Of a stretch of 64,000 nucleotides of DNA, positions 22,595 through 33,496 are shown piece by piece (positions within the stretch are counted from its first letter, which is position 1; the number at the start of each line of letters is the position of its first letter). Made by a program: the position numbers and the translations under genes. Where the stretch lies: the NCBI GenBank assembly GCA_933207985.1, contig OW240913.1, positions 355,618,943-355,682,942 on the forward strand. Direction: 5' to 3'. The notes below the pieces were generated by a model. The model worked only from the letters and a program-made list of their open reading frames with translations, was not told the DNA's origin and did no database searches. The DNA is from Pelobates cultripes (Eukaryota > Chordata > Amphibia > Anura > Pelobatidae).

Positions 22595-23535
22595 CTGCAT
22601 GAAAACAAAATGGTTTCTTTTTCAATCAGATGTAACTTACTTTAAAAGTTATTATCTCCTGCTCTTTAACTTGAACTTTAATCACACACGAGATGCTCCT
22701 GCAGGGTCTAACAAACTATTAAAGGGAATCCCCAGTGCCAGGAAAACAATCCATTTTCCTAGCACTGCAGGTCCCCTATCCCCCCATCCCAGGTTGCTGA
22801 AGGGGTTTAAACCCCTTCAGTTACTGACCAGAGTTCAGCGCTGATGTCGCTCGGCGCTGGTCCAGGGTCCGCTCCCACTCCTCCCCCGCCGACGTCATCT
22901 GGCGAGGGAGACGATTGCACATGCGCAGCTGCTGGCGGGGTGAGACCTAATGCGCATTCGCATTAGACCTCCCCATAGGAAAGCAATGAAAAATGCTTTC
23001 AATGCTTCCCTATGGGGATTTTAGTGACACTGGAGGTCCTCACATACCGTGAGGACGTCCAGCGACGCTATAGCACAGAAAATCTGTGCTAGAAACCCGG
23101 AAGTGCCCTCTAGTGGCTGTCTAGTAGCCACTAGAGGAGGAGTTAACCCTGCAAGGTAAATATTGCAGTTTATGAAAACTGCAATATTTACAGTTGCAGG
23201 GTTAAGGGAAGTGGGAGTTGGCACCCAGACCACTCCAATGGGCAGAAGTGGTCTGGGTGCCTGGAGTGTCCCTTTAACCATGCAGGAGATAAGAAATTCC
23301 AAATTAAACAGAATTTACAATAAAAGAAGTGTAAACATTAGATGACTCTTTACAGGAAGTGTTTGGGAAGGCTGTGTAAGTCACATGCAGGGAGGTGTGA
23401 CTAGGGCTGCATAATCAAAGTGATCTGACTCCTAAATGGCAGAGAATTGAGCAGTGAGACTGCAGTGGCATGATCTATACACCAAAACTGCTTCATTAAG
23501 CTAAAGTTGTTTTGGTGACTATAGTGTCCATTTAA
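22595..23535 (+). mobile_element. T2-like TTAA element, family C, split by a family B insertion
   Basis: The left part (about 22595-22718) and right part (23278-23535) together resemble family C. Left: GCATGAAAACAAAATGG, TTATCTCCTGCTCT. Right: CAGGAGATAAGAAATTCC, GCAGAGAATTGAGCAGTGA, TTTTGGTGACTATAGTGTCC, ending TTTAA. The interruption is precisely the TTAA-bounded family B element at 22719-23277. Confidence 0.75.
22719..23277 (-). mobile_element. T2-like TTAA element, family B, nested
   Basis: 559 bp bounded by TTAA at 22719-22722 and 23274-23277, with left end TTAAAGGGAATCCCCAGT and right end GGAGTGTCCCTTTAA. It is inverted relative to the 16574 copy. The internal hairpin AATATTGCAGTTT/AAACTGCAATATT is at 23158-23190. 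It lies inside a family C element, which dates it as younger than its host. Confidence 0.8.
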
Positions 23536-24024
23536 AGTCTTTATATGTATTAAAAAAATAAATACATGTGTATGCATAAATATAGACTATGCAAACACAT
23601 ATAAAAAAAGTGTTCGAAAAATGTATCAATATATTTTTCAGTAACTACTTTGTTGTAACAAGTGCTAATTTACCCCTTTGTCCTTTTATTTTGTAGAACG
23701 AGAGTCACAGCCTACTGCCACACAACATTAATTGTCACCTGCAAACTACTAGTGAAGGAATTCACTGGTAAATGAATAGCAGTTGCCCCAGGGGGCATCA
23801 ATTAGAGAATTGTTATTCAAATGCAAGAGTTACAAAACGTATCTGTGATCACAGAATGAAGCCCTTGATCTGTAACCATTCTAAATGGGTGTTCAGCCTC
23901 TCCACTTACCCATCTGACTCTGTGCAAGTCTAGCTAAATTCTTTGTATCCCATTCCTCTGTAGTACCCTGGAGAACATCTCAGCAACAATAACCTGATAA
24001 AATGCATGTAATACAGATTGTGTA
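23536..24024. other. No recognised feature
   Basis: TTATTTTGTAG at about 23688 resembles a splice acceptor, but no open exon or domain follows. Left unannotated. Confidence 0.45.
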
Positions 24025-24210
24025 TACCAGTGGTGTACACACAACCCATGGGGCCCCTGTGCGAAAACTGATTTGTGCCCCCCCACGCGCGCTTACTCTG
24101 CGCGGGCTGGGGCCGCAACACATGGCGGCGGGCACCTAGTTGCAGGGGTCACAGGGCTGCGACCCCTGCGACCGTGGTATGTACGCCAGTGCATGCAGAT
24201 ACACACACAC

Positions 24211-24520
24211 TTAAAGGACCACTACAGACACCCAGATCACATCAGCTCAATGAAGTGGTCTGGGTGTCAGGTCCCTCTAGTTTTAACCCTGCAGCTGAAA
24301 ACATAGTAGTTTCAGAGAAACTGCTATGTTTCACTGAGGGTTAATCCAGCCTCTAGTGGCTGTCTCATTGACAGCCGCTAGAGGAGCTTCTGCGATTCTC
24401 ACTGTGAAAAATCAGTGAGAAGACGCTGAACGTCCATAGGAAAGCATTGAGTAATGGATCATGGGCGGAGGGATCCCCAGCGCCAAGGGAGTCCGGCACT
24501 GGAGAAAGGTAAGTGCTTAA
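24211..24520 (+). mobile_element. T2-like TTAA element, family B-related, short form
   Basis: TTAAAGGACCACTACAGAC at the left and TTAA at 24517-24520. It shares the family B internal features TTTTAACCCTGCAG, CCTCTAGTGGCTGTC and CCATAGGAAAGCATTGAG, with a hairpin at 24300-24332 (AACATAGTAGTTTC/GAAACTGCTATGTT). The right TIR is degraded. Confidence 0.65.
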
Positions 24521-25160
24521 GACACACACACACACTCTCATGAACAGACGCATACACACTAGCTAACAGACACACACATTTACTGACAGACACACACTCA
24601 GTGACAGACATACATACACACTGACTGACAGACAGACACACACTCACTCACTTACAAAACACACACTCACTAACAGACGCACACAAACTAACACACTCAG
24701 TAACAGACACACACAGTAACACACTCACTGACACACTCTAACACTAACACACACACTCTAACACACCCTCTAACACACACACACACTAACATACACACAC
24801 ACTCTAACACTAACACACCCACACTCTAACACATACACACACACTAACATACACTCTCTAAAACACACACACTAACACACACACACTCTAACACACGCAC
24901 ACACACTAACACACACTAACACACACACACTTTAACACTAACACACACACACTAACACACACTAACACACACACACACTCTAACACTAACACACACACTA
25001 ACACACGCACACACTAACACGCACACACTCTAACACACTAACACACACATACACACACACACTAACACACTAACACACACACACACACTAACACACACTA
25101 ACACTAACACACACACTAACACACACTCACACTAACACACACATACTCACACACACTTTA
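24521..25160 (+). repeat. CA-rich satellite, ACACACTAAC type
   Basis: Irregular tandem of (AC)n punctuated by TAAC, CTCTAAC and ACTCACTGACAGAC. It starts with units of about 20-25 bp (ACACACTCACTGACAGAC) and becomes simpler towards 25150. Confidence 0.9.
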
Positions 25161-25874
25161 AAAAAAAAAAATCCCTCCAGCCTCCTTATCTTTGGGAGTG
25201 CTGAGGGGATTCCCTGGGGTCCACTGGTGTCACCCGGCTGGCAAGCTGGCGGGCGCGCAAGGGAGCACTCTCCCCTGTGTGCTTCCTCTTCAGCTCCCTC
25301 GCGCGCCGCGTACTGATGCCGGAACCGGAAGATGATGTCATCTTCCGGCTCCAGTTTCAGTGCGGTGTGCAAGCCGGGTGACACCAGGGCAAGCCTCGGG
25401 GGGCCCTGAGGTGGTCGGCTCCTGGGCCCCCCAGGAGAAGAGGCTGGCCACAGTGGGTACCCTGGTATGTACGCCAGTGATTTAGACTGGCAGGATCAAT
25501 GAAATGTATACAATTAGAGAGTACTTGGCATTAGGCTTGTTTACTCAATTTCAAATGAACTTTGATTTGTTCGAATTTCGTAACTAGGAATCTCCATATG
25601 GACGTATAACTGAACAAGCAACTCCCGCTATGGACGAGCCTGTTTGCTTGATTCGTGATTGGGAGTTGCGCCCTTGGTGCCAAAAATAGAGATAATTGAT
25701 GACTAGGGGACGACAGTCACTAAACATTAATTTTATTCAAGAAGTGACCAAAAGAGTGAAAAAAGGAAGATCAGTAAAATAACGATACCGACTCTTTACT
25801 GTTCTTTATGTTTATTCTCTTTATTAGTTGCTTTTTATTACTTGTTCTCTGAACCAAATGGCGCATCAGTAAAC

Positions 25875-26005
25875 GGCAAAATAAATCCAGAACATTTTTA
25901 TAAAGGATCTATTTTGCTTTACACCGATTGCCCATTTTTGCACCCTTTTTAGTCTGTCCGATTCATTTTCACGAATATTTTTGCATGGATGATATTCAGA
26001 TTATG
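25875..26005 (+). repeat. Old dispersed repeat, copy 1
   Basis: Aligns by eye with 30580-30705: TTTTGC...GATTG.CCATTTT, CAC.CTTTTT, TAGTCTGTCCGA (versus GATAGTCCGA) and ATATTCAGATTA (versus ATATTTAGATTA). I estimate around 65% identity over about 120 bp. Family unknown. Confidence 0.5.
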
Positions 26006-26499
26006 GACGATTATTGTACTCCCTGCACTAAATTTATTTATTCTATTCAGATGTAATGCTTCAGGTGTAACATTTTTTTCTGCTTTGCGTAAGTCTATCT
26101 GACATCTATTTCTGTAAAACCTGTTGTTATAATAGGTAATAGAGAGAACCTTGCGTGTCCCTAAACAGTGGAGAACCCTTACTATGTACGAGTTATACCA
26201 GGATACAGAAGGTGTTTCATTGTATTTAGTGATGGTTTGGATAATGCACATGAGAAGTTTGGTGATGGCCTGGATGGGGTTAAGGAAGTCAGAGATTGGC
26301 TACAGTGGTAACAGCCAACAAGAGCTGCCATAAAATGTATGGACTTCTTTTACCAGATACAGATAATATAACTTTACATATCTTCCATGCGAGCAGTTCT
26401 TAGATAGAGTGATCTGCCTTTTATTAAAGTATTACATGAATGGAAAGATGCATTGGGACATACCATTAAAGCATGCAATTCTATAATTTTCATTCTCTC

Positions 26500-26755
26500 T
26501 CCCATCATCTCCAAATTTCTCCTGCTACCTCTTGTCTCATCTCCCCATGTTAACCTTTAGATTGTAAGCTCACAGGCTCTCTAGCAAAGTTCTCTGTATA
26601 AAATATCTTCAGGGACTAGATTTACACTCACTGTCAGTGCTGCTTGTACCTTTTGTATAATTTCTGTTTATATTGTACTATATTTTTCCCAATTGTACAG
26701 CTCTGCGGAATATGTTGGCACTTTATAAATTCCAGTAATAATAATATCTGATTAT
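26500..26755 (+). mobile_element. L2-like LINE 3' UTR and tail
   Basis: TAGATTGTAAGCTCACAGG, a U-rich middle, then TGTACAGCTCTGCGGAATAT, GTTGGCACTTTATAAATTCC and AGTAATAATAATA. The same order is seen at 28550-28680, downstream of a reverse-transcriptase C-terminus, which identifies this as a LINE 3' end. Confidence 0.75.
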
Positions 26756-27489
26756 ATAAAATGTATCAGAACCTGTGAGCTCGGAGATAGGTACTAGATG
26801 GGTATTCTGTAAAGGTATGCTATGATTAAGGTAAAGCACCTTGCTACTTTCTCATGTGATTTACTTTTTTTCGAAGAAAATCCAAATAGCTTATTATTTC
26901 AAAAATCTGTTATAAATGTGCAGGGGCCTCCTTTTACCTAAATCACTGGTTTTCACAGTAATTATGTATTTTGTACTGAAGTAATACAATGGATGTTATA
27001 TTCATTCTACCCTACCGCTTTCATCAGGAGTGTGAAAAATAAATCAGAACTACCCTAGTATACATACAGTTGGCGCTGTGTGGCCATGCTGTTTGTTTAT
27101 TTGTGCTAAAATTACAGAAATTCTAAATAAGACAGCGCAAGTTTTAATAGGTTTCCCGAATGCAGAACTTATTGGGCCATTATATTGATGAGAAGTACCA
27201 CCATTTACGGATTCATAAATGCCCCACATTGAATATTTATTAACTTTTTAATACAAAATATAACTGCAAGGCCAGCTGAGGCTAACTAGTACCATGGGAA
27301 AATCAAATGTACTCTTCTATTAACTAAAATATATATTAATAATAATTTTTAGACAGTTTCCATTCTTAAAGCATCCTGTGTTTCAATGTTTCAAGTAATA
27401 ACCATTAGGGAAAGATGGGGAGAAGAATTGGAGGTTCATGTGGAGTTTAATGAATTTTGTGTACATTATTCCCAAAAGCATCATTATGA

Positions 27490-27885
27490 TATATGCATGT
27501 TCAGGTGACTAGGTCACCCATTTAGACTGGAAGAAAGGAAATTTAGTCTAAGGCAAAGGAAAGGGATTTTTTTGTACAGTAAGAATAATAAGGATGTGGA
27601 ATTCTCTGCTTGAAGAGATGGTTTTATCAGAGTCTATACAGATGTGTAAACAACAACTGGATAAATACTTGCAAAAACATTATATACATGGTTCTGATTT
27701 TTAATTAGTGGGGTAATAGCTTCTTAATGCAATGATATATTTGACTGCCATTCTAGGATGAAGAAGGATTCCCCCACCCCTAGTTTGTGGCTAAATTGGA
27801 TGCACTACAGACTGGGAAGGGGAGTGCATCAATCCACAATAGCTTTTTTCAACTTAAATTATAATGACTATAACCAATTCTAGTA
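27490..27885 (+). pseudogene. CR1-like LINE, reverse-transcriptase C-terminus and 3' UTR
   Basis: A plus-strand frame at about 27585-27690 reads RMWNSLLEEMVLSESIQM, then KQQLDKYLQKH, the C-terminal block after the RT domain in CR1-like LINEs. This is followed by the typical 3' UTR (TTTTTAATTAGTGGGGTAAT, GACTGCCATTCTAGGATGAA) and an end near TTTTTTCAACTTAAATTATAATGACTAT. Upstream CCCATTTAGACTGGAAGAAA also belongs to the family but is out of frame. It is heavily 5'-truncated and non-functional. Confidence 0.8.
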
Positions 27886-28335
27886 TACATAACATGACAC
27901 AACAATACCTTGTTCAGATAATCGCATAATAGTATAAAATATTTTGTTGTCAAACTATTTTCCAAATACATTTCTTTATACAAGCAATCAAAACCTAGGA
28001 TTCTCTTTAAATCTTTGTTTCCCATTCCTCCCAGTAGTGTCTAAGGTTATCAAACTGCAAAGAAGGTTGTCTGAGTGCTAGGTCGTAACCCTTATTTTAT
28101 AGTATATAATGAAAAACTTCTTCAATAGCCGGAATTGTTGGTGACTTCCAGTATCCGGGGATGACCGTAGTAGCAGCTAAAAAGGATATGTCCAATTATA
28201 ATTGTATCAATTTTTATAACTAGTATCGGGGTGAGTACAGGAATATTAGAATTTACTTTTTGGATTAATTTATGTATAATGGACACATGTCTCTTTTCAG
28301 CTATGTCACTTATGTAGCTATGTATGTCACTCTCC

Positions 28336-28680
28336 CCTAGTCTACAATTATTTAAGAAGTCCCTCAAAACACATCTGTTCAGAAATGCTTATGGACTCCC
28401 AGAGTAACTTATCTATACCTAACCATATCTGTCTCTTGCTCTTCTAAAGAGCCACCTTCCACTCTCACCTCCAGCCATAATCCACTCTCACCTTTGGTGG
28501 CTGTCACCCTTGCTGCCCTGTTGTGTATTTGTACCCAACCCCGTCTAGACAGTAAGCTCGTTCCTATTGTACCTGTGTCACTGTGTAATTGTCTCATTTA
28601 TTGTAAATAATATTGTAAATCGCTGCGGAATAAGTTGGCGCTGTATAAATACCAATAATAATAATAATAATAATAATAAT
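28336..28680 (+). pseudogene. L2-like LINE, reverse-transcriptase C-terminal remnant with 3' UTR and (TAA)n tail
   Basis: The frame at 28342-28395 reads LQLFKKSLKTHLFRNAYG, the end of an L2/Rex-type ORF (F-K-x-x-L-K-T-x-L-F). Downstream come CTAGACAGTAAGCTCGTTCC, TGTAAATCGCTGCGGAATAA, GTTGGCGCTGTATAAATACC and (AATAAT)n to about 28680. This copy links the isolated CTGCGGAAT tails elsewhere in the window to a LINE. Confidence 0.75.
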
Positions 28681-28824
28681 GGAAGTTTGACCATCTTCAG
28701 CTTATAGCCTTCTTCTCTGTCACAAGGAGGATGGATAGAGTGGATTAAACACGACAAAAATCCTGCGTGGCACCATTCATATGGTCTTCTAAGACCATCT
28801 GACTAAAATAGCAGAGTTTTAAAG

Positions 28825-28912
28825 CCACTACAGGAAGGTTAACCCTGCAATATAAACATTGCCATTCCTGCATAACACCAATGTTTGAAACTGCAGGGTT
28901 AAAAGAGGAGGC
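28825..28912 (+). mobile_element. Family B TTAA element, internal fragment
   Basis: GGTTAACCCTGCAATATAAA followed by a decayed hairpin (AAACATTGCCATT, ACCAATGTTT) and AAACTGCAGGGTTAAAAG. These match the hairpin region of the family B copies. No termini. Confidence 0.55.
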
Positions 28913-29014
28913 CCTAACAAAATGTAGGCCATATATTGAGTCGGCCTGCTACCATTCTATATTGTGATATTGATGGAAATATATTAGATAGATACAAGGT
29001 TTCTTCTTTTTGAC

Positions 29015-29085
29015 AGTTAACCCATTGTACAGCGCTACGGAATTTGCTGTTGCTATATAAATAATTAAATAATAATAATAAGATC
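29015..29085 (+). mobile_element. L2-like LINE/SINE 3' tail
   Basis: TTGTACAGCGCTACGGAATT, TGCTGTTGCTATATAAATAA and (AATAAT)n. Tail block only. Confidence 0.7.
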
Positions 29086-29454
29086 CCGTTCCAGTCACAC
29101 ATACACCAATAGGAGATTAGAAAGTTCATTTAAAGAAAAGTCGTTCTGGTTTAGCAAGAAAATTATTTTATATTTTTTCCGGTTTCCATTAAAAGGTTTT
29201 AACTAAAATGTATGTTTTTTTCCACCTGACACAAACTAAAAAAAGATTACATTTCCAGTGAACTGTTAGATTAGGGCAAATCGATTCCTGTGGTGTTTAA
29301 GTGCTATTTGGATTTTTGTGACCTTTCCTAGTAGGTTCAGTCAATTTATCAAAACATTTTACAATCAAATATTTTTTTTCAGTGTTTGTACGTTATTTAC
29401 AGCTTGAGCAGAAATAAAACAAACTAGATATCTCTAACAACTAGATAGTGACAA

Positions 29455-30100
29455 ACAGAGGCGTAACTAGAGACCATGGGGCCCCAGTGCGAAAATTGCC
29501 CTGGTGCCCCCCGGTACGTCTACCCTCCCTGCCACCCTCTCCCCATATGTCTACCGCCCCCTCCCATACGTTCCCCCCTTCTCCCCACACATGCAAACAG
29601 ATACACATGCAGACACACACATAGACACACACATAGACACACACACACATATACAGAGACACACACATATACAGGCAAACACACATACACACATACATAC
29701 AAACACGCATACACACACACACATACAGACATACACACACATACATACAGACACACATACAGACATACACAGACAAATATATACATATATACAGATACAC
29801 AGACAGACATACAGACACACACAGACAGATATATACACACACACATACATACATACAGACACAGAGGCATACATACACATAGAGAGACATAGACCGGGGC
29901 AGTCACTTCCTCCCAGCTTCTGACATCATCAGATGGGGGCCCCTTGGAAATACATAGCATCGGGTGGCCTTCAATGCGGACCCGGCGGTTGCACCACGCA
30001 GGCTGGGGCCCATTACTTAGCTGGCGGGACCCACGGTCGCAGCGGTTTGCAGGGTGGCCAGGCCCCCTGCGACCACAGTAGTTCCACTACTGGTGACAAA
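29455..30100 (+). mobile_element. Composite repeat with CA-rich core, second copy
   Basis: Left boundary GGCGTAACTAGAGACCATGG and GGGGCCCCAGTGCGAAAATT, similar to 24045-24070. Core of (CACACATA)n-type DNA at 29590-29890. Right part GC-rich with CCCTGCGACCACAGTAGTTC, comparable to CCCCTGCGACCGTGGTATG at 24165. Long frames across both strands are artefacts of the CA/TG core. Confidence 0.55.
29590..29890 (+). repeat. CA/ACAT-rich simple repeat
   Basis: Irregular (AC)n, ACATACAGAC and ACATAGACAC units. Imperfect and rich in purine-pyrimidine alternation. Confidence 0.9.
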
Positions 30101-32093
30101 TGCAAATATATAAAGAGCAGAGTGAACTATTTCTTAAAGTTTGGCTACTATGAACTAATGTTTCCCACAATTTAATTAAACTAAAGCACTGTAACTTTTA
30201 GTTTATTTTACAGCAATATGACCTTGTCACCTGGAATTTCTTTGTTGCAAATATGTTTAATCAAAAATTCCCAACTGAGTAATATTATTTTAATTTAACT
30301 AATATTTAGGAAATTAAGCTGTAATGACCACATCTGATGGTAGAAGACCATACAATGCCTGCTAGATATTGGTATCCACACATCACTGATTATTTCTCGT
30401 GGTCGTGGTCTGCAAACAGTAAAGGTACATTTCTAGAAACTCATAACTCTTCCTCATACAACACAAATATAACAAATATGACACAAAATATTCCATGTGC
30501 CATAAACAAGGGATTTATATTAGACATGTACAGTTGGTTTTGGATGTATTGCAATTCGTCTGAACTTGGCGGTTTGATAATATTATAATAAATAATATTT
30601 ATATTATGGATATATTTTGCATACCATGATTGGACCATTTTCACACTCTTTTTGGATAGTCCGAATAATTTTTACAAACACTTTTAATGGACCATATTTA
30701 GATTAGCTGAACCTTCAACTGAATGAGTGTCGATAGTCCCAAACTAAATATAACTTTCTTTAAAAAATTATTAATAGCCTAGTTAATATACCGGTCGGAT
30801 TCCTGTATTCTTAAAAAAATAATAATGTTTAAAAAATGTTTTATTGGTTTAAATAGTGGATTCACTCTTTCAACTATTTGCTAATTTAAAATATAGAAGG
30901 AAATCACACATACGGTGACAAATGTCATCTGTGCCAAGTAAATCCAGGTTAGTGATAAATCTTTTATTCAATTTCAATACAACCAACTGCTGAACACATT
31001 GAAGAACAATCACAGTGAGGTCCAGGTAGTTTATGAAATGCTGCAGGAAACGTGTGTGACGGCAGGACCACTGTAAAGTAGATGGATCTGCATGCATGAT
31101 CCCATAACATTTATCTGGTATCTTCTTCCCAATGTAACAAGACAGCAACATACCCTCTTTTTTAATCAGTTGCTAGCATTCAGCCTCAAGTCCCTGGAGC
31201 ATAACAATCTCCAGGAGTGCTTTTTTTCTGTTTAGTTACACAGACAGGATCAGAGGATTTTAAATAAAAAGAAAGTCTGGCAGTATCAAAGTTCAGAGTG
31301 ACTGATTTTGTACAAAAACACCCAAGATGACTACAGTGAGAATCAACTGAGCAAATACAGTGGACAAGGATTAAAACGCGTTTCACTTAATAGTTTATAG
31401 TTCAACATAAAAAAGCTATTTTTAAAGACTCAAGGGCCAAAAATTAAACAGAAAAATATTAAAATTTAAGAGATACATTATAGAAGAGAACTTCTTACCC
31501 CTAACCTTACTCTTTAAAGAGGCAGTCACTGGCCACTGTCCTTTACTAGCCCAAAAGCTGAGTCCCCTCACTCTAATCCATGATGTACACACAAAAAAGG
31601 ATGATCATAACAGACTGACATGTATATATCATCATATAAAAAACACAAACATCATATAAATACTACTATAACTAATCATAATAATAATGATCACTGGATA
31701 GTATATATTGTGAAATGCGTAGGGGCTAACTTTACCTAAGGTTTTATAATTCCATAAATTAAAGCAATATAAAATGTCAATTATTTTGTTTAATCAGTTT
31801 GATAATAAAATGTAAATAATTAATCTATCTTGTCTATTCATTTGTTCTTAATATTTCCAACCGTTACCTTGTACCTAATCTGTTATTTTATTTATCTGTC
31901 TAGTCCATCAATCAGTTCTGTCTATAGTATTGATTCCCCACTGCAGAAGCCAGTTTATTTTATTGATCCATCTATTACACAGTCTATCAAATCTATTAAA
32001 TCATCTACAGACCACTGCTATCTATTCATCTATCTAGAATATTCTACCGATAATTGGCATGGTTTGTTTATTGACATGTTTGTGTATCCTAGA
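30101..32093. other. No recognised gene; old repeat copy 2 at 30580-30705
   Basis: AT-rich sequence. The dispersed repeat described at 25875 recurs at 30580-30705. A GAAAYGCGT-type motif occurs inverted at about 31373 (AAAACGCGTTTCAC) and direct at 31711 (GTGAAATGCGTAGGGGC), resembling modules in the foldback elements at 6.7 and 32-33 kb. No exon found. Confidence 0.45.
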
Positions 32094-33496
32094 GACAAAA
32101 GAACAGCAGGCATCCGTGGATAATGCAATTAGGGCTGTCATTTATTGAGCCAAATATAGGAATGAAAACCACAAATAATACAATGTTTCGGCCATAGCCT
32201 TAGTCTTAATAGAAAAAGGCAAATATATATATATATACCCATATAAAATGAGCCAATAAAAAATGGACACATAATCGCTCAAATCAGAAACACCATGTTA
32301 CATCAATAAAGTACCAAAAGATACAATGTTGCAATCACTTAAGAAAGAAATAAGTTGAAAGAAAAAATTCATAGATACAAAAGAATGTAAATACAAAAAA
32401 TAAATTAAACACAAAGTAGCTTAACAAGCGTATATTACAAAATATTTGTGGCGACTAACAATTGTTTCATTTCTTTTTTACATACAAATGTAAAATAAAT
32501 TATATATAACTTGTCAGAGAGATTTCCCCATACAGTTATAGTAAAAATAAATATCAATTTGCAAAGCGTCTGATAACTGGACAATCATAGTAATATCCCA
32601 ATAATGCACAATATAGAGTAAGTTGGTGTCCTACCTCCAGTGACACCAAGTTAAAGGAGCTGGTGTAGGCCACTTATAGGATGAAATGAACAAACGGACA
32701 ATTAAAAACATAGAAAATAAATGCAAATAAATGCAAATTGAATTCCCTATTGAGTCCCTTAGGCCACATAAAATCCAGAGTAAAAATCCAGATTTGTTTG
32801 CCTTTTTGTAAAGTTTTTTCCAATCACCACTTTTCCTCCATAGAGGTACCTCGTCAACGATTTGGAATCTAAGTTGTCAAATGGAATGGCCAAGAGAAAA
32901 TACATGTATACATGACTAAGGCACTGAAAACTTGTATGTGATCATGTCTACTGATCTAATAAACCTTTCCTGCATTGCACCACACTGTGAAATGCCTTTG
33001 GAGTAAATGACTTTGAAGATTTCTGACGGACAATTGGGCCCCTTCTATGGTGTTCCGGAGTGGCAGCAGCTATTTGCAAATTTCCTGTGTGCAACACTAA
33101 CTTTGGATTTGACATTATACTTTTGTTATTTTTTTGTTTTATTTTTTTCTTCATAAGTGATTGCAACATTGTATCTTTTGGTACTTTATTGCTGTAACAT
33201 GGTGCAGAGCAAATGGGGTTGGTCTCTTTGTTTTGAGCTATTATGTGGCCATCATTTTTAGGTTGGCTCATTTCGTGTGTATGTGTGTGTGTATGTGTGT
33301 GTGTGTGTGTATGTGTGTGTGTATGTGTGTGTGTGTATGTGTGTGTGTGTGTGTGTGTGTGAGTGTGTTATTATATTGATGTGCATGACTAAGGCTATGG
33401 CCGAAACGTTGTATTGATCGTGGTTTTCCTGTCTATTTTTGGCTCAATAAATGACAGCCTTTATTGCATTATCCACGGATGCCTGCTGTTGTCTTG
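32094..33496. mobile_element. 1.4-kb foldback element with about 250-300-bp inverted arms
   Basis: The left arm starts GACAAAAGAACAGCAGGCAT, CCGTGGATAATGCAATTAGG. The right arm ends CATTATCCACGGATGCCTGC, TGTTGTCTTG, its reverse complement. Further paired blocks are TCATTTATTGAGCC/GGCTCAATAAATGA, ACAATGTTTCGGCCATAGCC/GGCTATGGCCGAAACGTTGT and AAAGATACAATGTTGCAATC/GATTGCAACATTGTATCTTT, reaching about 32345 and 33165 and fading by 32400 and 33110. A (TG)n tract has grown in the right arm (33278-33365). There is no transposase ORF, so it is non-autonomous. Confidence 0.85.
33278..33365 (+). repeat. (TG)n microsatellite with TATG interruptions
   Basis: About 88 bp of GTGTGTATGTGTGTG. It lies in the right arm of the foldback element and has no counterpart of that length in the left arm, so it expanded after the element formed. 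Confidence 0.95.

Larger units (their letters stand above)
24025..25490 (+). mobile_element. Composite repeat with CA-rich core
   Basis: The left flank contains ACCCATGGGGCCCCTGTGCG, and both flanks carry GGTATGTACGCCAGTG (24177 and 25467). The left boundary resembles that of the repeat at 29455-30100. Inside are a TTAA element (24211-24520), a CA-rich array (24521-25160) and a GC-rich block (25180-25440). The shared boundaries suggest a frog repeat family that tolerates or recruits CA/TG arrays. No transposase or RT is visible. Confidence 0.55.

Noticed and set aside
23688..23800. Possible host exon after a TTTTATTTTGTAG acceptor-like site
   Set aside because: No extended open frame, no donor site in a sensible position and no recognisable protein.
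29441..29960. Long Cys/Val- or His/Thr-rich frames
   Set aside because: Translations of a CA/TG-rich simple repeat in both directions. The same applies at 5848-6469, 24365-24647 and 56778-57559.
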